A stretch of DNA of 64,000 nucleotides. Origin: CAUZIZ01 sp965218775. Its GTDB lineage: Bacteria > Acidobacteriota > UBA6911 > RPQK01 > JAJDTT01. A program made the position numbers and the translations under genes. The DNA is taken from contig CBDCLS010000005.1 in the NCBI GenBank assembly GCA_965218775.1, forward strand, positions 1,612,001-1,676,000. The letters are read 5' to 3'. Positions within the stretch are counted from its first letter, which is position 1; the number at the start of each line of letters is the position of its first letter. Below are positions 42,260 through 51,259 of the stretch, in pieces. The notes beneath the pieces were generated by a model that saw only the letters and a list, made by a program, of their open reading frames with translations, had not been told where the DNA came from and made no database searches.

Positions 42260-42508
42260 ATGCGAAACCTCACCATCACGCTCGAAGAGGAAGTGGCGCG
42301 TTGGACCCGGATTTGGGCTGCGCGCGAGGATACTAGCGTTTCCCGCTTGGTAGGGCAGCTCCTGAAGGAGAGAATGCTTCGTGACCAGGGATATGCAAGC
42401 GCGATGAAGCAGTATTGTGCCTCATCGACGAAGCCTCTCAAGAAGAGTGAAGACGCCTATCCCGCGCGCGAGGAGCTGCATGAGCGTCCCCACCTTCGTA
42501 GACAGTAA
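42260..42508 (+). CDS. Antitoxin of a VapBC-type module (ribbon-helix-helix)
   Basis: 82 residues. The N-terminal RHS-fold strand RNLTITLEEEVARWTRIWAA is followed by SVSRLVGQLLKERM, a CopG/Arc-like DNA-binding dimerisation unit; the C-terminal tail is the presumed toxin-binding part. It overlaps the toxin gene by 29 bases. Probably represses its own promoter through the 42229-42241 palindrome. Confidence 0.82.
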   Translation: MRNLTITLEEEVARWTRIWAAREDTSVSRLVGQLLKERMLRDQGYASAMKQYCASSTKPLKKSEDAYPAREELHERPHLRRQ

Positions 42509-42929
42509 TGTGCTGGTCTATGCCCGAGACGCCTCCGAGCCCGAAAAACAGCCTCGGGCCAAAGCCTGGATGCGGCATCTGTGGGCGACGCAGCAGGGTC
42601 GGTTGAGCCAGCAAGTTCTCCACGAATTCTATGTCACGGTGACCAGGAAACTCGATCCCGGCCTGGACCCATGGGCGGCGCGTCAGGATGTCCGCGCTTT
42701 GCTAGCTTGGGAACCCTTGGCCCTTGATGCTCAGATGATGGAAGGAGCTTGGGACTTGGAGGATCGTTATTCTCTTTCCTGGTGGGATGCACTGATCGTA
42801 TCCGCCGCGCGAGTGGCTCGGTGTTCCCTTCTACTCACCGAAGGCCTGCAGGACGGTTACGACTTCGACGGGGTCCGGATCGTCAATCCTTTCCAGAACC
42901 CAATTCCCGAGAGGACACTCAGCCCCTGA
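42480..42929 (+). CDS. vapC: VapC-type PIN-domain toxin
   Basis: 149 residues from ATG 42480 (MSVPTFVDSN), with GAGGAG upstream; the longer open frame starts inside the antitoxin gene. PIN acidic residues are in place: D in FVDSNVLVY, E in QQVLHEFYV and D in SLSWWDALIVSAA. A Mg-dependent RNase that cleaves specific RNAs, often tRNA or rRNA, when freed from the antitoxin. The module lies between the radical SAM operon and the glycosyltransferase operon. Confidence 0.9.
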   Translation: MSVPTFVDSNVLVYARDASEPEKQPRAKAWMRHLWATQQGRLSQQVLHEFYVTVTRKLDPGLDPWAARQDVRALLAWEPLALDAQMMEGAWDLEDRYSLSWWDALIVSAARVARCSLLLTEGLQDGYDFDGVRIVNPFQNPIPERTLSP

Positions 42930-43030
42930 ACGGTTACGGTCCCATCGCGATCAGCTCAACGCCGAGGGTTTTTCCTCCGGGAACCTCCCCGTCGGCCGCC
43001 GGAGGCTACAACACCAGAGAAATCTGCTAT

Positions 43031-44245
43031 TCAATCGATCACGACGGTTCGATTGGGTGCGATCATTCGGTAGCGGATTCCCCTCCACTCGATCGTCCTG
43101 GTGAACAACGCACGGACCATTCCTACCAGTGACAACAGAGATGCCAGGGGTCCCCAGAAGATGTAGGCCCAGCGATAGCTTTTCATCTGGAACGCTTCCG
43201 TTTCGAAGAGCAGCGTCACCGCTTTCAGACGTAGCCCTCCTTTCAGGCATCCCAGCAGATAGACCGAACCCAGGATAGAGGCCAGCAGGAAGGTCGACTG
43301 CCCCTGCCCCACCGAACCCACCGTTGAAGTCACAAGCAGAAACAGCCCGCCCCCCCAGACTGTCAGCACGTTGAGAAAGTGGGCCGCGAAGGCGATTCCC
43401 GACAACTTGGGAGCGCAGAGTCGCGTGATGAGGAGCTGGCGATAAGTCCAATCCAGTAACGTTCGCCAGTTCGAGTTCTCGTAGGAAAAACTGAGACATT
43501 GGGGTTGAAAACATATCGACAACCCCGCATTTCGAACGGCTTGACTCAAACCGAAATCGTCGCTCAAGGCTTCAGTCCAGTAGTCCGCGACGCGACTGGA
43601 CTCGAAGACCTCCCGGCTGAGAGCCATGGCGCCACCCCAGGCAAAAATGCAGTCCCGCTCTTTCATCAAGGAACTGATCCCCGCGTTCCAGACTGAGCGC
43701 AAAACCGAGGCGAAGGAGCGGTCAGGGGGTAGATACCAGCGAAATCCGGTACTGGCACCCACCTCGCGGTCAGCGAGCGGCGCCACCAAGAAGCGTAGCC
43801 AATCCTGCCGGGGTCGGATATCCGAATCTCCGAACGCGATGACCTCGTCCTGATCACGAAGGAATTCAAGGGCATACAGAAGATTCTGGACCTTCTGGCT
43901 TCGGTTCCGGGCCTTCCCGGCAAAAAGCAGCTTACCCTTGACTCCGGGATGATCTCCTAGAGATCGTTCCAGGACCGGTACGGAAAGATCGCTGGAGCTG
44001 TCCGTGACCAGCAGTAACTGGAAGTCCGGATAATCCAACTCAAAGTAGGTTCGAAGATTCTCCGCCAGGCCAGGATCGATTCCCCGGCAGGGCAACACCA
44101 GGGTCAACGGAGGTGCAAAGTCTCCGGGTCGATCATGTTGGCGCCTTCGGAAAAAGCGCAGATGCCGGATTCCCTCCTTCAAGGAGTAGAGGGCTTCCAA
44201 CAAGGACAGTATCGCCAAACTGGTAAGAAGCACGTAGAGGAACAC
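43031..44245 (-). CDS. Membrane glycosyltransferase, GT2/GT21 (ceramide glucosyltransferase-like)
   Basis: 404 residues. An N-terminal membrane helix is followed by a GT-A domain with PLTLVLPCRGIDPGL, a DSD motif (FGDSDIRP) and an EALSDDFGLSQAV block, then Q-x-x-RW-like YRQLLITR, and three or four C-terminal helices. GT21 enzymes glucosylate ceramide or related lipids at the cytoplasmic face. It is three bases downstream of the RmlC-like gene; both may serve a glycolipid or surface-glycan pathway. Confidence 0.85.
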   Translation of the reverse strand: MFLYVLLTSLAILSLLEALYSLKEGIRHLRFFRRRQHDRPGDFAPPLTLVLPCRGIDPGLAENLRTYFELDYPDFQLLLVTDSSSDLSVPVLERSLGDHPGVKGKLLFAGKARNRSQKVQNLLYALEFLRDQDEVIAFGDSDIRPRQDWLRFLVAPLADREVGASTGFRWYLPPDRSFASVLRSVWNAGISSLMKERDCIFAWGGAMALSREVFESSRVADYWTEALSDDFGLSQAVRNAGLSICFQPQCLSFSYENSNWRTLLDWTYRQLLITRLCAPKLSGIAFAAHFLNVLTVWGGGLFLLVTSTVGSVGQGQSTFLLASILGSVYLLGCLKGGLRLKAVTLLFETEAFQMKSYRWAYIFWGPLASLLSLVGMVRALFTRTIEWRGIRYRMIAPNRTVVID

Positions 44246-44247
44246 GG

Positions 44248-44706
44248 CTACTTGATGGAGGGGCCCTCGAGCCAGTCGTAACCGATCTCAGGATCGTCGT
44301 GCGGAATCCTACCCTCATCTTCAGGGTCATACACCCGAGACGTGAGGTAGATGAGGTTGGCAGGTCCGGCGACACACTTGCAGCCGTGGGCCACTCCAGG
44401 GGGGATACAGAGCACTGCCGGCGGTTGGTTGTCTCCCATATAAAGTTCCATGGTCGTCTTGTGGGTGGACGACTCAATCCGGGTGTCGTACAAGGCGACC
44501 TTCAGTACTCCGCCGCACACGTACCACCAGTCGGTCTGCTTCTTGTGAATATGCCAAGCCTTGGCGGTACCCGTGTAGAGAAGACTGTGGCTCCATTGTC
44601 CGAAGCCCTCGGCGAAGAAATCGTCGCCGACTCTTATGATTTCGCGAAAGAATCCCCGATCGTCCGGGTGGGTGACCACCTCCTTCGCAACGACTCCTTC
44701 GATCAC
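44248..44706 (-). CDS. RmlC-like cupin (dTDP-4-dehydrorhamnose 3,5-epimerase family)
   Basis: 152 residues. Starts MIEGVVAKEVVTHPDDRGFF with the DxRG substrate loop, then WSHSLLYTGTAKAWHIHKKQTDWWYVCGG (catalytic-type His) and IPPGVAHGCKC. Shorter than classical RmlC (about 180). Could epimerise a nucleotide-activated deoxy-sugar. No other rml genes are adjacent. Confidence 0.82.
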   Translation of the reverse strand: MIEGVVAKEVVTHPDDRGFFREIIRVGDDFFAEGFGQWSHSLLYTGTAKAWHIHKKQTDWWYVCGGVLKVALYDTRIESSTHKTTMELYMGDNQPPAVLCIPPGVAHGCKCVAGPANLIYLTSRVYDPEDEGRIPHDDPEIGYDWLEGPSIK

Positions 44707-44779
44707 GATTACAGCTGCTCCAGAAAAGTCTTCAAGAACCCATAGTGAAGTCGGCTCAGCTCCATCCTGTACAACACAA

Positions 44780-45511
44780 TCAGGAGCTTCTCCGCATGGT
44801 CTTCACCGTCCCGTCACGGGTAAGAGTGTAACCATCCGGAAGAGACTCTTCGACACGCGAACGGTGACCCCGGACTCTCCAACCCGCCTCCGCCAGCCGA
44901 TCCAGGATGCCCGCTCGGACGCGAGGTCGGTCTTCGGAGTCAATATAACACTGCAGGATTGCTTCCCGCACTTCTTCCTCGGATTGGCTGAAAAGGTAAT
45001 CAAGAGTTCCCAAACACACGTCATCGTCCTCATCCTCTAGAAAGAGACGCATGGTCTCGAGCAGTTCCGGTGAGTGGAGATCGTCCAGTAGTCGGATCAG
45101 CTGTGCCTTCGGTTCCGAACTGGCCGGAGGATACTCCCAGTGGTAGCGGAGAACTTCGTTGATGCTGGCCGTCAACTCTTCTTCGGAGAGGATTTCCCTG
45201 AGCGCCCGCACCGGCCAGTAGACCTGCCGCTCGCGCTTCAAGAAGGTCTTTAGTGGCGGCACTCCCTTGGTGCCGAGCTCCACGATCCAAGCCAGTACGT
45301 CTTCTTTTTCTTCCCCATCCTGTACCAGTGGGGAAGAGGTAATGGTGAACCGATCGAGAAGTGCCAGAATGGACTCGGGTGTGCCGATTTCCCAGAGCCG
45401 CCGGGCCGCGTTGATCCGAACCGCCGCGTCGCCGTGTGGCTCTTTCACACGTTTACGCGCCTTTCGGATCTGCTTTTCTGGTGAGGTTCGGAAAATCGAT
45501 AGTATGTCCAT
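44780..45511 (-). CDS. HEAT-repeat-like protein
   Basis: 243 residues, all-helical. Repeated units of the form ARRLWEIGTPESILALLDRF, VRALREILSEEELTASINEV, LDDLHSPELLETMRLFLEDEDDDVCLGTLDYLF and VRAGILDRLAEAGWRV match HEAT/PBS-type repeats. Probably a protein-protein adaptor. It is upstream of the cupin and glycosyltransferase genes on the same strand. Function unknown. Confidence 0.75.
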   Translation of the reverse strand: MDILSIFRTSPEKQIRKARKRVKEPHGDAAVRINAARRLWEIGTPESILALLDRFTITSSPLVQDGEEKEDVLAWIVELGTKGVPPLKTFLKRERQVYWPVRALREILSEEELTASINEVLRYHWEYPPASSEPKAQLIRLLDDLHSPELLETMRLFLEDEDDDVCLGTLDYLFSQSEEEVREAILQCYIDSEDRPRVRAGILDRLAEAGWRVRGHRSRVEESLPDGYTLTRDGTVKTMRRSS

Positions 45512-45726
45512 GGGCGAGAGATCTAACCCGTACCGAAAGCGACTAAAGAACTAACATAGCTCCTCCGCTTTTTCAAACTGCGAACCACGCTGAGTCAGTC
45601 TGGCCCCGACCTAACGCTGGAGCCTCCGAAGGAAGCTCACATGGTGGCAAAGAACTTCCAATCGAATTTCAGAACCGAGTTTCAGGTCGGAGGTTGCTAC
45701 TGCCGCCTTCATACAACTACTCTGGC

Positions 45727-46713
45727 ATGATGAAAGCAGTCGTTGTCACGCGCCCAGGAGGCCCTGAGGTCCTGATACTCCAGGATATTGTCGAGCCTCG
45801 ACCTGCGCCTGATCAGGTCCTGGTGAGGGTGCGTGCGACAGCTCTCAATCGGGCCGACATCCTGCAAAGGCAGGGACACTACCCACCACCTCCGGGAGTC
45901 AGGACGGACGTGCCGGGGCTGGAGTTTGCCGGAGAAATCGAGGCGATCGGGGCAAGAGTCACGGGATACAAAGTTGGCAACCGGGTGATGGGACTCCTAC
46001 CCGGCGAATCCTATGCCGAGAAGATTGTGACCTGGGAGCGCCTGACCCTGCCCATTCCACACGAAATGTCTTTCGTGGAAGCAGCCTCCATCCCCGAAGT
46101 GTTCCTCACAGCCTACGATGCTTTGCTGCTGCAAGCGCGGTTGGAGGCCGGTGAAGCCGTGTTGATTCACGGCGCAGGGAGTGGTGTCGGAACAGCTGCA
46201 GTCCAGATCGCGCGTCTGGCCGGTGCCGCCACCTTCGGTACAGCGGGTTCGGACGAGAAACTCTCCCGCGCTGCCGAGCTGGGCCTCGACGTCGGGATCA
46301 ACTACAAGCATAAGGACTTTTCCGACATCGTCCGCGAGCACACCAGCGGACGTGGAGTCGATGTAATTCTGGACGTCGTAGGGGCCCCTTACTTCGAAAA
46401 GAATCTAGACAGCCTGGCTTCGCAGGGACGGCTCCTGCTCGTCGGCTTGCTGGGTGGCCCAACCACCAGTGTTGACCTGAGCAGGATTATGGGAAAGCGC
46501 CTCAAAATCCTGGGCACTGTCCTACGCCCGAGGCCGCTCGTGGAGAAGATCTCTCTGTCCCAGAAGTTTCAGACTCTGCTGTTGCCCCTTTTTGGCCAGA
46601 ACCGCCTGAAACCTGTTGTAGACCGAGTCTTCCCACTCGAAGAAGCGGCTCGCGCCCACACCTACCTCGAAGAAAACCGGAACTTCGGTAAGGTCGTGCT
46701 GAAAGTCTCGTAG
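45727..46713 (+). CDS. NAD(P)H:quinone oxidoreductase (zinc-free MDR family)
   Basis: 328 residues from ATG 45727 (the adjacent ATG at 45730 is equivalent). Medium-chain dehydrogenase/reductase fold with TALNRADILQRQGHYPPPPG, LIHGAGSGVGTAAVQIARLAG (nucleotide-binding motif) and VDVILDVVGAPYFEKN; the zinc ligands of alcohol dehydrogenases are absent. Resembles the TP53I3/PIG3 subgroup that reduces quinones with NADPH. Converges with the RlmD gene eight bases away. Confidence 0.9.
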   Translation: MMKAVVVTRPGGPEVLILQDIVEPRPAPDQVLVRVRATALNRADILQRQGHYPPPPGVRTDVPGLEFAGEIEAIGARVTGYKVGNRVMGLLPGESYAEKIVTWERLTLPIPHEMSFVEAASIPEVFLTAYDALLLQARLEAGEAVLIHGAGSGVGTAAVQIARLAGAATFGTAGSDEKLSRAAELGLDVGINYKHKDFSDIVREHTSGRGVDVILDVVGAPYFEKNLDSLASQGRLLLVGLLGGPTTSVDLSRIMGKRLKILGTVLRPRPLVEKISLSQKFQTLLLPLFGQNRLKPVVDRVFPLEEAARAHTYLEENRNFGKVVLKVS

Positions 46714-46721
46714 CCCCTGTT

Positions 46722-48146
46722 TCAGAGCGGTGCAGGACGAACGTGCGATCCGCGCCTTAGCGCGATCACGTTCTCTATGTGGTAGGTCTGTGGGAACATG
46801 TCGACTGGCTGCACCTTCTCCACTTCGTAGGAGCTGCCAAGAACCGTCAGGTCCCGCGCTTGAGTGGTCGGGTTGCAGCTCACATACACGATGCGCTCGG
46901 GAGCCAGCGTCAGAATCGCCTGGCACACCTCCTTGTGCATGCCGGCTCGGGGGGGGTCCAGCACCAGCACGTCGGGACGACCCCGGCGCAAGGCAAAATT
47001 TCTAGTCAACGACTTGGCCGCATCCAGGGAGAAGAAGCTGCAATTGTCGATTCCATTCGCTGTCGCGTTAGCACGAGCTCCTTCCACTGCTTGCTCGTGA
47101 CTGTCGATGCCAACCACCTTGCGGCAATCTGGCGCGAGTAGGAGAGCTATCGTCCCTATTCCAGAGTACAGATCGTAGACCACTTCACGACCACTCAGCT
47201 GCGCATACTCGCGCACCACCTGGAATAAATGGCATGCCTGCGAACTGTTGGGTTGGAAAAATGTCGTCGGAGAAATGCGAAACTCGAGCCCGCCGATCCG
47301 CTCACATATCGTGCCGGGGCCGTGATAAACGATCTCCTCCGCACCATAAGCCACCGGCGAGAGCGTGTCATTGATGGCGTTGATCACCGTCGTTACTTCG
47401 GGTATCTCACGGAGAATCGCGTTGGTCAGCCGCTTCATCCTGTCTGGACGGTTGTGACGGGTGACAAGATAGATCATGCTTTCGGCTGAGAAAAAACCGG
47501 TGCGAATCACCAGGTTGCGCAGATATCCTTCTCGCGTATTCGAGTTATAAGCCCGCCAACCCTCCGCCATCGCGACCTGGCGGACCTTGTTGACGATCTG
47601 CACGCTGAGAGAACTCTGGAGATGACACTCATCCAGATCGAGAATCTTGTCGTAACGCTTGGGGATATGGAGACCGAGCGCGAATCCCTTCTCCAATTCG
47701 TCTCCGCTCGCGATTTCCGCCTCAGTCAACCATCGGTTGGTTCCGAAGCTGAACTCCATCTTGCTTCGGTAGTCGTAGATGTGGGGCGCCGGAAGTGTCG
47801 GCTCCACCGAAACTGAATCAAAACCGCCAATGTGTTCCAGGATCTCAGTCACCTGTCGCTGCTTGAAGAGGAGCTGCTGCTCATACTCCATATGCTGCCA
47901 TTTGCAGCCGCCACAGACCCCAAAATGCTTGCAACGGGGATCCACCCTATAAGGTGACGATTCCAGTAACTCCTCCACCACCGCTTCGGCGTACTTCTTT
48001 CTCGATTTCACAATGCGCGCGCGGACTCGGTCCCCTGGAACAGCATTGCGGACGAAGACCACCAATCCGTCCGAGCGGGCAACAGAATGGCCCTCAAAGG
48101 CAGCGGAGTCCGTTTCGAGTTCCAGGGTCGTCCCTCTAGTCAACAT
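46722..48146 (-). CDS. 23S rRNA (uracil-5-)-methyltransferase, RlmD/RumA type
   Basis: 474 residues. An N-terminal TRAM domain (about 1-60) is followed by the 4Fe-4S cysteines CKHFGVCGGCKWQH. The Rossmann methyltransferase has VYDLYSGIGTIALLLA and DPPRAGMHKEV, with the catalytic cysteine in YVSCNPTTQARDL. Methylates C5 of a uridine in rRNA (or tRNA; the subgroup cannot be fixed by eye). A TGCTATGAT extended -10 sequence lies about 30 bases upstream. Confidence 0.93.
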   Translation of the reverse strand: MLTRGTTLELETDSAAFEGHSVARSDGLVVFVRNAVPGDRVRARIVKSRKKYAEAVVEELLESSPYRVDPRCKHFGVCGGCKWQHMEYEQQLLFKQRQVTEILEHIGGFDSVSVEPTLPAPHIYDYRSKMEFSFGTNRWLTEAEIASGDELEKGFALGLHIPKRYDKILDLDECHLQSSLSVQIVNKVRQVAMAEGWRAYNSNTREGYLRNLVIRTGFFSAESMIYLVTRHNRPDRMKRLTNAILREIPEVTTVINAINDTLSPVAYGAEEIVYHGPGTICERIGGLEFRISPTTFFQPNSSQACHLFQVVREYAQLSGREVVYDLYSGIGTIALLLAPDCRKVVGIDSHEQAVEGARANATANGIDNCSFFSLDAAKSLTRNFALRRGRPDVLVLDPPRAGMHKEVCQAILTLAPERIVYVSCNPTTQARDLTVLGSSYEVEKVQPVDMFPQTYHIENVIALRRGSHVRPAPL

Positions 48147-48172
48147 AATCTCTTCGCCGGCAGCGGGTTCCG

Positions 48173-48181
48173 ATCATAGCA
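48173..48181 (-). promoter_or_regulatory. Possible extended -10 promoter of the RlmD-type gene
   Basis: On the minus strand TGCTATGAT (extended -10) lies about 27 bases before the ATG at 48146. No good -35 hexamer is seen, as expected for extended -10 promoters. Confidence 0.35.
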
Positions 48182-48240
48182 GATTTGATAGGGAGGCTCG
48201 TTCGGGCGTTCGGTTCAATCCTGGATTAGAATGGTTGGAG

Positions 48241-50046
48241 ATGAAAGCTCGCCAAAGTCTGCGAATCGGAAACGCCAGTGGATACTGGGGAGATGACCTC
48301 AGAGCCTTTCGGCGTCAGCTCTCTGGAGGAAGGCTCGACTACCTGACGCTCGACTTCCTGGCCGAGGTCACCATGTCAGTACTCCAAAAGCAGCGCGCTC
48401 GCAATCCAGATCTTGGATACGCCGTCGATTTTCTGGAGCTGATGCACGACTCTCTCCCTTTACTGGAAGCTAACGGCACCAAGGTGATCACCAACGCCGG
48501 AGGACTGAACCCCCTGGGTTGTGCCGAAAAGGTCGCAGAGATCGCCACCGAGCTGAAGCTGAAGACGAGGATCGCGGCCGTCGACGGTGACGACTTGATG
48601 GACCGCCTGGACGAGCTTCTCCACAAGGGCATCAGCCTCACCAATCTGGACACCCAGGAGGACTTCTCTCAGGTTCGGGATCGGGTACAGAGCGCCAACG
48701 CCTATCTGGGTTCCCATTCGATCGCCCGAGCCTTGGAGGAGGGTGCTGAGGTGGTCGTTACGGGCCGCGTCATCGACGCGGGTATGGTGGTCGCTCCTCC
48801 CTTATTCGAGTTCGGCTGGAACCCAGGGGATTGGAATCGGATCGCTTCCGCTCTGGTGGCCGGTCACATCCTGGAATGTGGAGCCCAGGCCAGCGGCGGA
48901 AACCTGACCGACTGGAACGAAGTGCCCTCGTTTCTCGAAATGGGTTATCCCATCGCAGAGATGCGCTCCGACAGCAGCTTTCACGTCAGCAAGCCGGAGG
49001 GCTCTGGAGGACTCGTCAATCGCAAGACGGTAACCGAACAACTGGTCTACGAGATCGGGGATCCGCGCGCTTACTACACCCCCGATGCAATCGTCGACTT
49101 CGCCTCGGTAACACTGTCCGCTGAGGCAGAAAACCGGGTGGGCGTCTCAGGGGTGCGAGGCCGTCCTCCGACCGACCAGCTGAAAGTCTCGATCTCCTAC
49201 CGAGACGGTTTCATGGCCCACGGGACGATGATCGTCAGCGGACCTCAAGCCCTCACCAAGGGCGAGTGGATTGCCGACTGTTTCTGGCACCGTCTGGGAA
49301 TAGACTTCCAAGAAGTCAGCAGCGAAATGGTCGGGTACAACGCCTGCCACCGTCACCTGGTGCCTCCTGCCGATCCGCCAGAGATTCTATTGCGGCTGGG
49401 TGCTAAGGACTCCCAAAAAAGCAAGATCGAAACCTTCGCGAAGCAGTTTACCTCTCTTCTCCTGAGCACGGCGCCTGGGGTAGCCATGGTAGGTTCCCGT
49501 CCCAGGATTCAGGAGGTGATTGCCTACTGGCCGACTTTGGTGCCCAAGCGAGAGATCACACCTCGAGTGGTTCTGATACGTCCCCGTAAGGTGTTCCAGG
49601 TACCTTCGCTCAGCCCCGCCCAGGCGCAGGGACCTCGGAAACCCATTCCGGAAGCAAGCCCGCCTGAAGAAGCCAGCGACTCGATCGGTCCTACGACTTC
49701 TAGCGTTCTGCTTGATCTGTGCTACGCGCGCTCCGGAGATAAGGGGAATATCTGTAACCTAGGCGTCGTTGCCCGATCCGAGACTATCTACCAGTGGCTG
49801 CAAGGCACCCTTACAGCGGAAAAGGTGAAGGAATATTTCGGCGATCTCTGCGAAGGCGAAGTCGAGCGATTCGAGCTCCCCAATCTGCTGGCCTTCAACT
49901 TTCTGCTGCACGATGCTCTGGGGGGAGGAGGAACCTCTTCCCTGCGCATCGATCCCCAGGGCAAGACCATGGCACAGGCGTTGCTGATGATGCAATTGGA
50001 CGTCCCGGTTGCAGTGCGGGACTCGGCGCCTGAGGAACCTGAGTGA
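48241..50046 (+). CDS. AtuA-family protein (DUF1446) with fused C-terminal ferredoxin-fold domain
   Basis: 601 residues from ATG 48241 (GGAG adjacent); the frame is open further back over the RlmD gene. The DUF1446 domain (about 1-450) has RIGNASGYWGDDLRAF, TNAGGLNP and VVTGRVIDAG. The C-terminal ~110 residues (LDLCYARSGDKGNICNLGVV, GGGGTSSLRID) form the AtuA-like ferredoxin-fold domain, separated by a Pro-rich linker (about 460-490). AtuA is needed for acyclic terpene utilisation in Pseudomonas; its biochemical role is unsettled. No other atu genes are adjacent. Confidence 0.87.
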   Translation: MKARQSLRIGNASGYWGDDLRAFRRQLSGGRLDYLTLDFLAEVTMSVLQKQRARNPDLGYAVDFLELMHDSLPLLEANGTKVITNAGGLNPLGCAEKVAEIATELKLKTRIAAVDGDDLMDRLDELLHKGISLTNLDTQEDFSQVRDRVQSANAYLGSHSIARALEEGAEVVVTGRVIDAGMVVAPPLFEFGWNPGDWNRIASALVAGHILECGAQASGGNLTDWNEVPSFLEMGYPIAEMRSDSSFHVSKPEGSGGLVNRKTVTEQLVYEIGDPRAYYTPDAIVDFASVTLSAEAENRVGVSGVRGRPPTDQLKVSISYRDGFMAHGTMIVSGPQALTKGEWIADCFWHRLGIDFQEVSSEMVGYNACHRHLVPPADPPEILLRLGAKDSQKSKIETFAKQFTSLLLSTAPGVAMVGSRPRIQEVIAYWPTLVPKREITPRVVLIRPRKVFQVPSLSPAQAQGPRKPIPEASPPEEASDSIGPTTSSVLLDLCYARSGDKGNICNLGVVARSETIYQWLQGTLTAEKVKEYFGDLCEGEVERFELPNLLAFNFLLHDALGGGGTSSLRIDPQGKTMAQALLMMQLDVPVAVRDSAPEEPE

Positions 50047-50050
50047 CGCT

Positions 50051-50162
50051 TGATCATTCAGGGAAACTCCCGTTCATCGGTCGTAGCGGTGGCCTCTAGG
50101 CCGCCGTTCCTCGAGCCAAGGGCTCGAAAGAAAAAGACTTCGGCCTGGAGACCGAAGCTACG
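50051..50162. repeat. REP-like palindromic repeat, copy B
   Basis: Core 50082-50162 begins CGTAGCGGTGGCCT and ends CCGAAGCTACG. It shares the hairpin design, the GAAAGAAAAAGACTTCGGCC stretch and a GATCATTCA left flank with copy A at 9209-9316. Located between the AtuA-family and MBL-fold genes. Confidence 0.85.
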
Positions 50163-50211
50163 TTAGTGCGTGAAAACAAGTTCCTGCTCTGCTAACCTGG
50201 ATGGGTTCATC

Positions 50212-51237
50212 ATGTCTTGGGGAGGAAAGCTACTCTTAGTTCTCGGCTTGACGGCTGAGCTGCTAGCCCAGCCTCTCGACATCTATTTCATCGATGTCGA
50301 AGGCGGCGCTTCGACGCTGATCGTCACTCCGCAGCAGGAGGCCATCCTCATCGACACCGGCTGGAGACGTGATGACAACCGAGACGCGAAGCGGATTCAT
50401 CAGATCGTATCCACCAGAACCGGTCTGAAGCAGATCGATCATCTAGTCACAACTCACTTTCATCGCGATCACTACGGTGGGGTTCAGCGCCTCGCCCAGA
50501 TACTCCCGATCCTGAACTTTTTCGACCACGGCCCCATGAGTGATGTCCCCGAAGATCCCCAGTTTGCCAGCTTCTACGTCTCCTACATGCGTGCCAACAA
50601 GGGACAACGTCAGAAGTTGAGCCCAGGCGACCAGATTCCCCTGAAAAAGAGCAGGGTGCCACTTCAGGTCCAGTGCATTGCATCGAACAGGGAGACTTTG
50701 CCGGGCACCAACGCCACGCCCAACCCAGAGTGTAAGAGCTCCGCTCAGCCAGAGGTCGACTATACAGACAATTCCAACAGCGTGGCCCTGCTGCTCCGCT
50801 TCGGTCAGTTCGAGTTCCTGGACTGTGGGGACTTGACTTGGCATGTGGAAGCTCGACTGGCCTGTCCCAACAACGTTATCGGCAAGGTTGACCTTTACCA
50901 GGTAACCCACCATGGACTGAAAAGCAGCAACCATCCGGCTTTGGTCAGAGGCATCGAGCCCACTGTGGCGGTGATCAACAATGGTCCCCGAAAAGGGGGA
51001 GAACCAGAAGTTTTTTCACTCTTGAAGTCTACGCCGAGCATCAAGGACATCTTTCAGGTGCACAGGAACTTGAAAACCGGACCGGAAGACAACGCTCCAC
51101 CCGACTTCATCGCCAATCTGGAAGGCGAGGACGGTTGCCCCGGACGCTGGGTGCACGTCTCCGTGAGTGCCGATGCCTCTAGCTTCAGCGTAACCAACAG
51201 CCGCAACAACCTTACCCGAACCTACGCAGTAAAATAA
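50212..51237 (+). CDS. Secreted MBL-fold metallo-hydrolase
   Basis: 341 residues from ATG 50212; a GTG at 50170 is possible but would put 14 residues before the signal peptide. Sec signal (1-20, LTAELLAQP). The metallo-beta-lactamase fold starts IYFIDVEGGASTLIVTP, with ILIDTGW, THFHRDHYGG (HxHxDH metal site), FLDCGDLTW and QVTHHGLKSSNHP. The strand order resembles ComEC-like and beta-lactamase-domain nucleases or lactonases. Substrate unknown. Confidence 0.87.
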   Translation: MSWGGKLLLVLGLTAELLAQPLDIYFIDVEGGASTLIVTPQQEAILIDTGWRRDDNRDAKRIHQIVSTRTGLKQIDHLVTTHFHRDHYGGVQRLAQILPILNFFDHGPMSDVPEDPQFASFYVSYMRANKGQRQKLSPGDQIPLKKSRVPLQVQCIASNRETLPGTNATPNPECKSSAQPEVDYTDNSNSVALLLRFGQFEFLDCGDLTWHVEARLACPNNVIGKVDLYQVTHHGLKSSNHPALVRGIEPTVAVINNGPRKGGEPEVFSLLKSTPSIKDIFQVHRNLKTGPEDNAPPDFIANLEGEDGCPGRWVHVSVSADASSFSVTNSRNNLTRTYAVK

Positions 51238-51259
51238 CCCGGCCCAGACCGGCTGGCGC

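Noticed and set aside
42955..43020. Hairpin CCTCCGG/CCGGAGG between vapC and the glycosyltransferase gene
   Set aside because: The T-run is on the wrong side of the stem for either gene, so it does not fit a rho-independent terminator.
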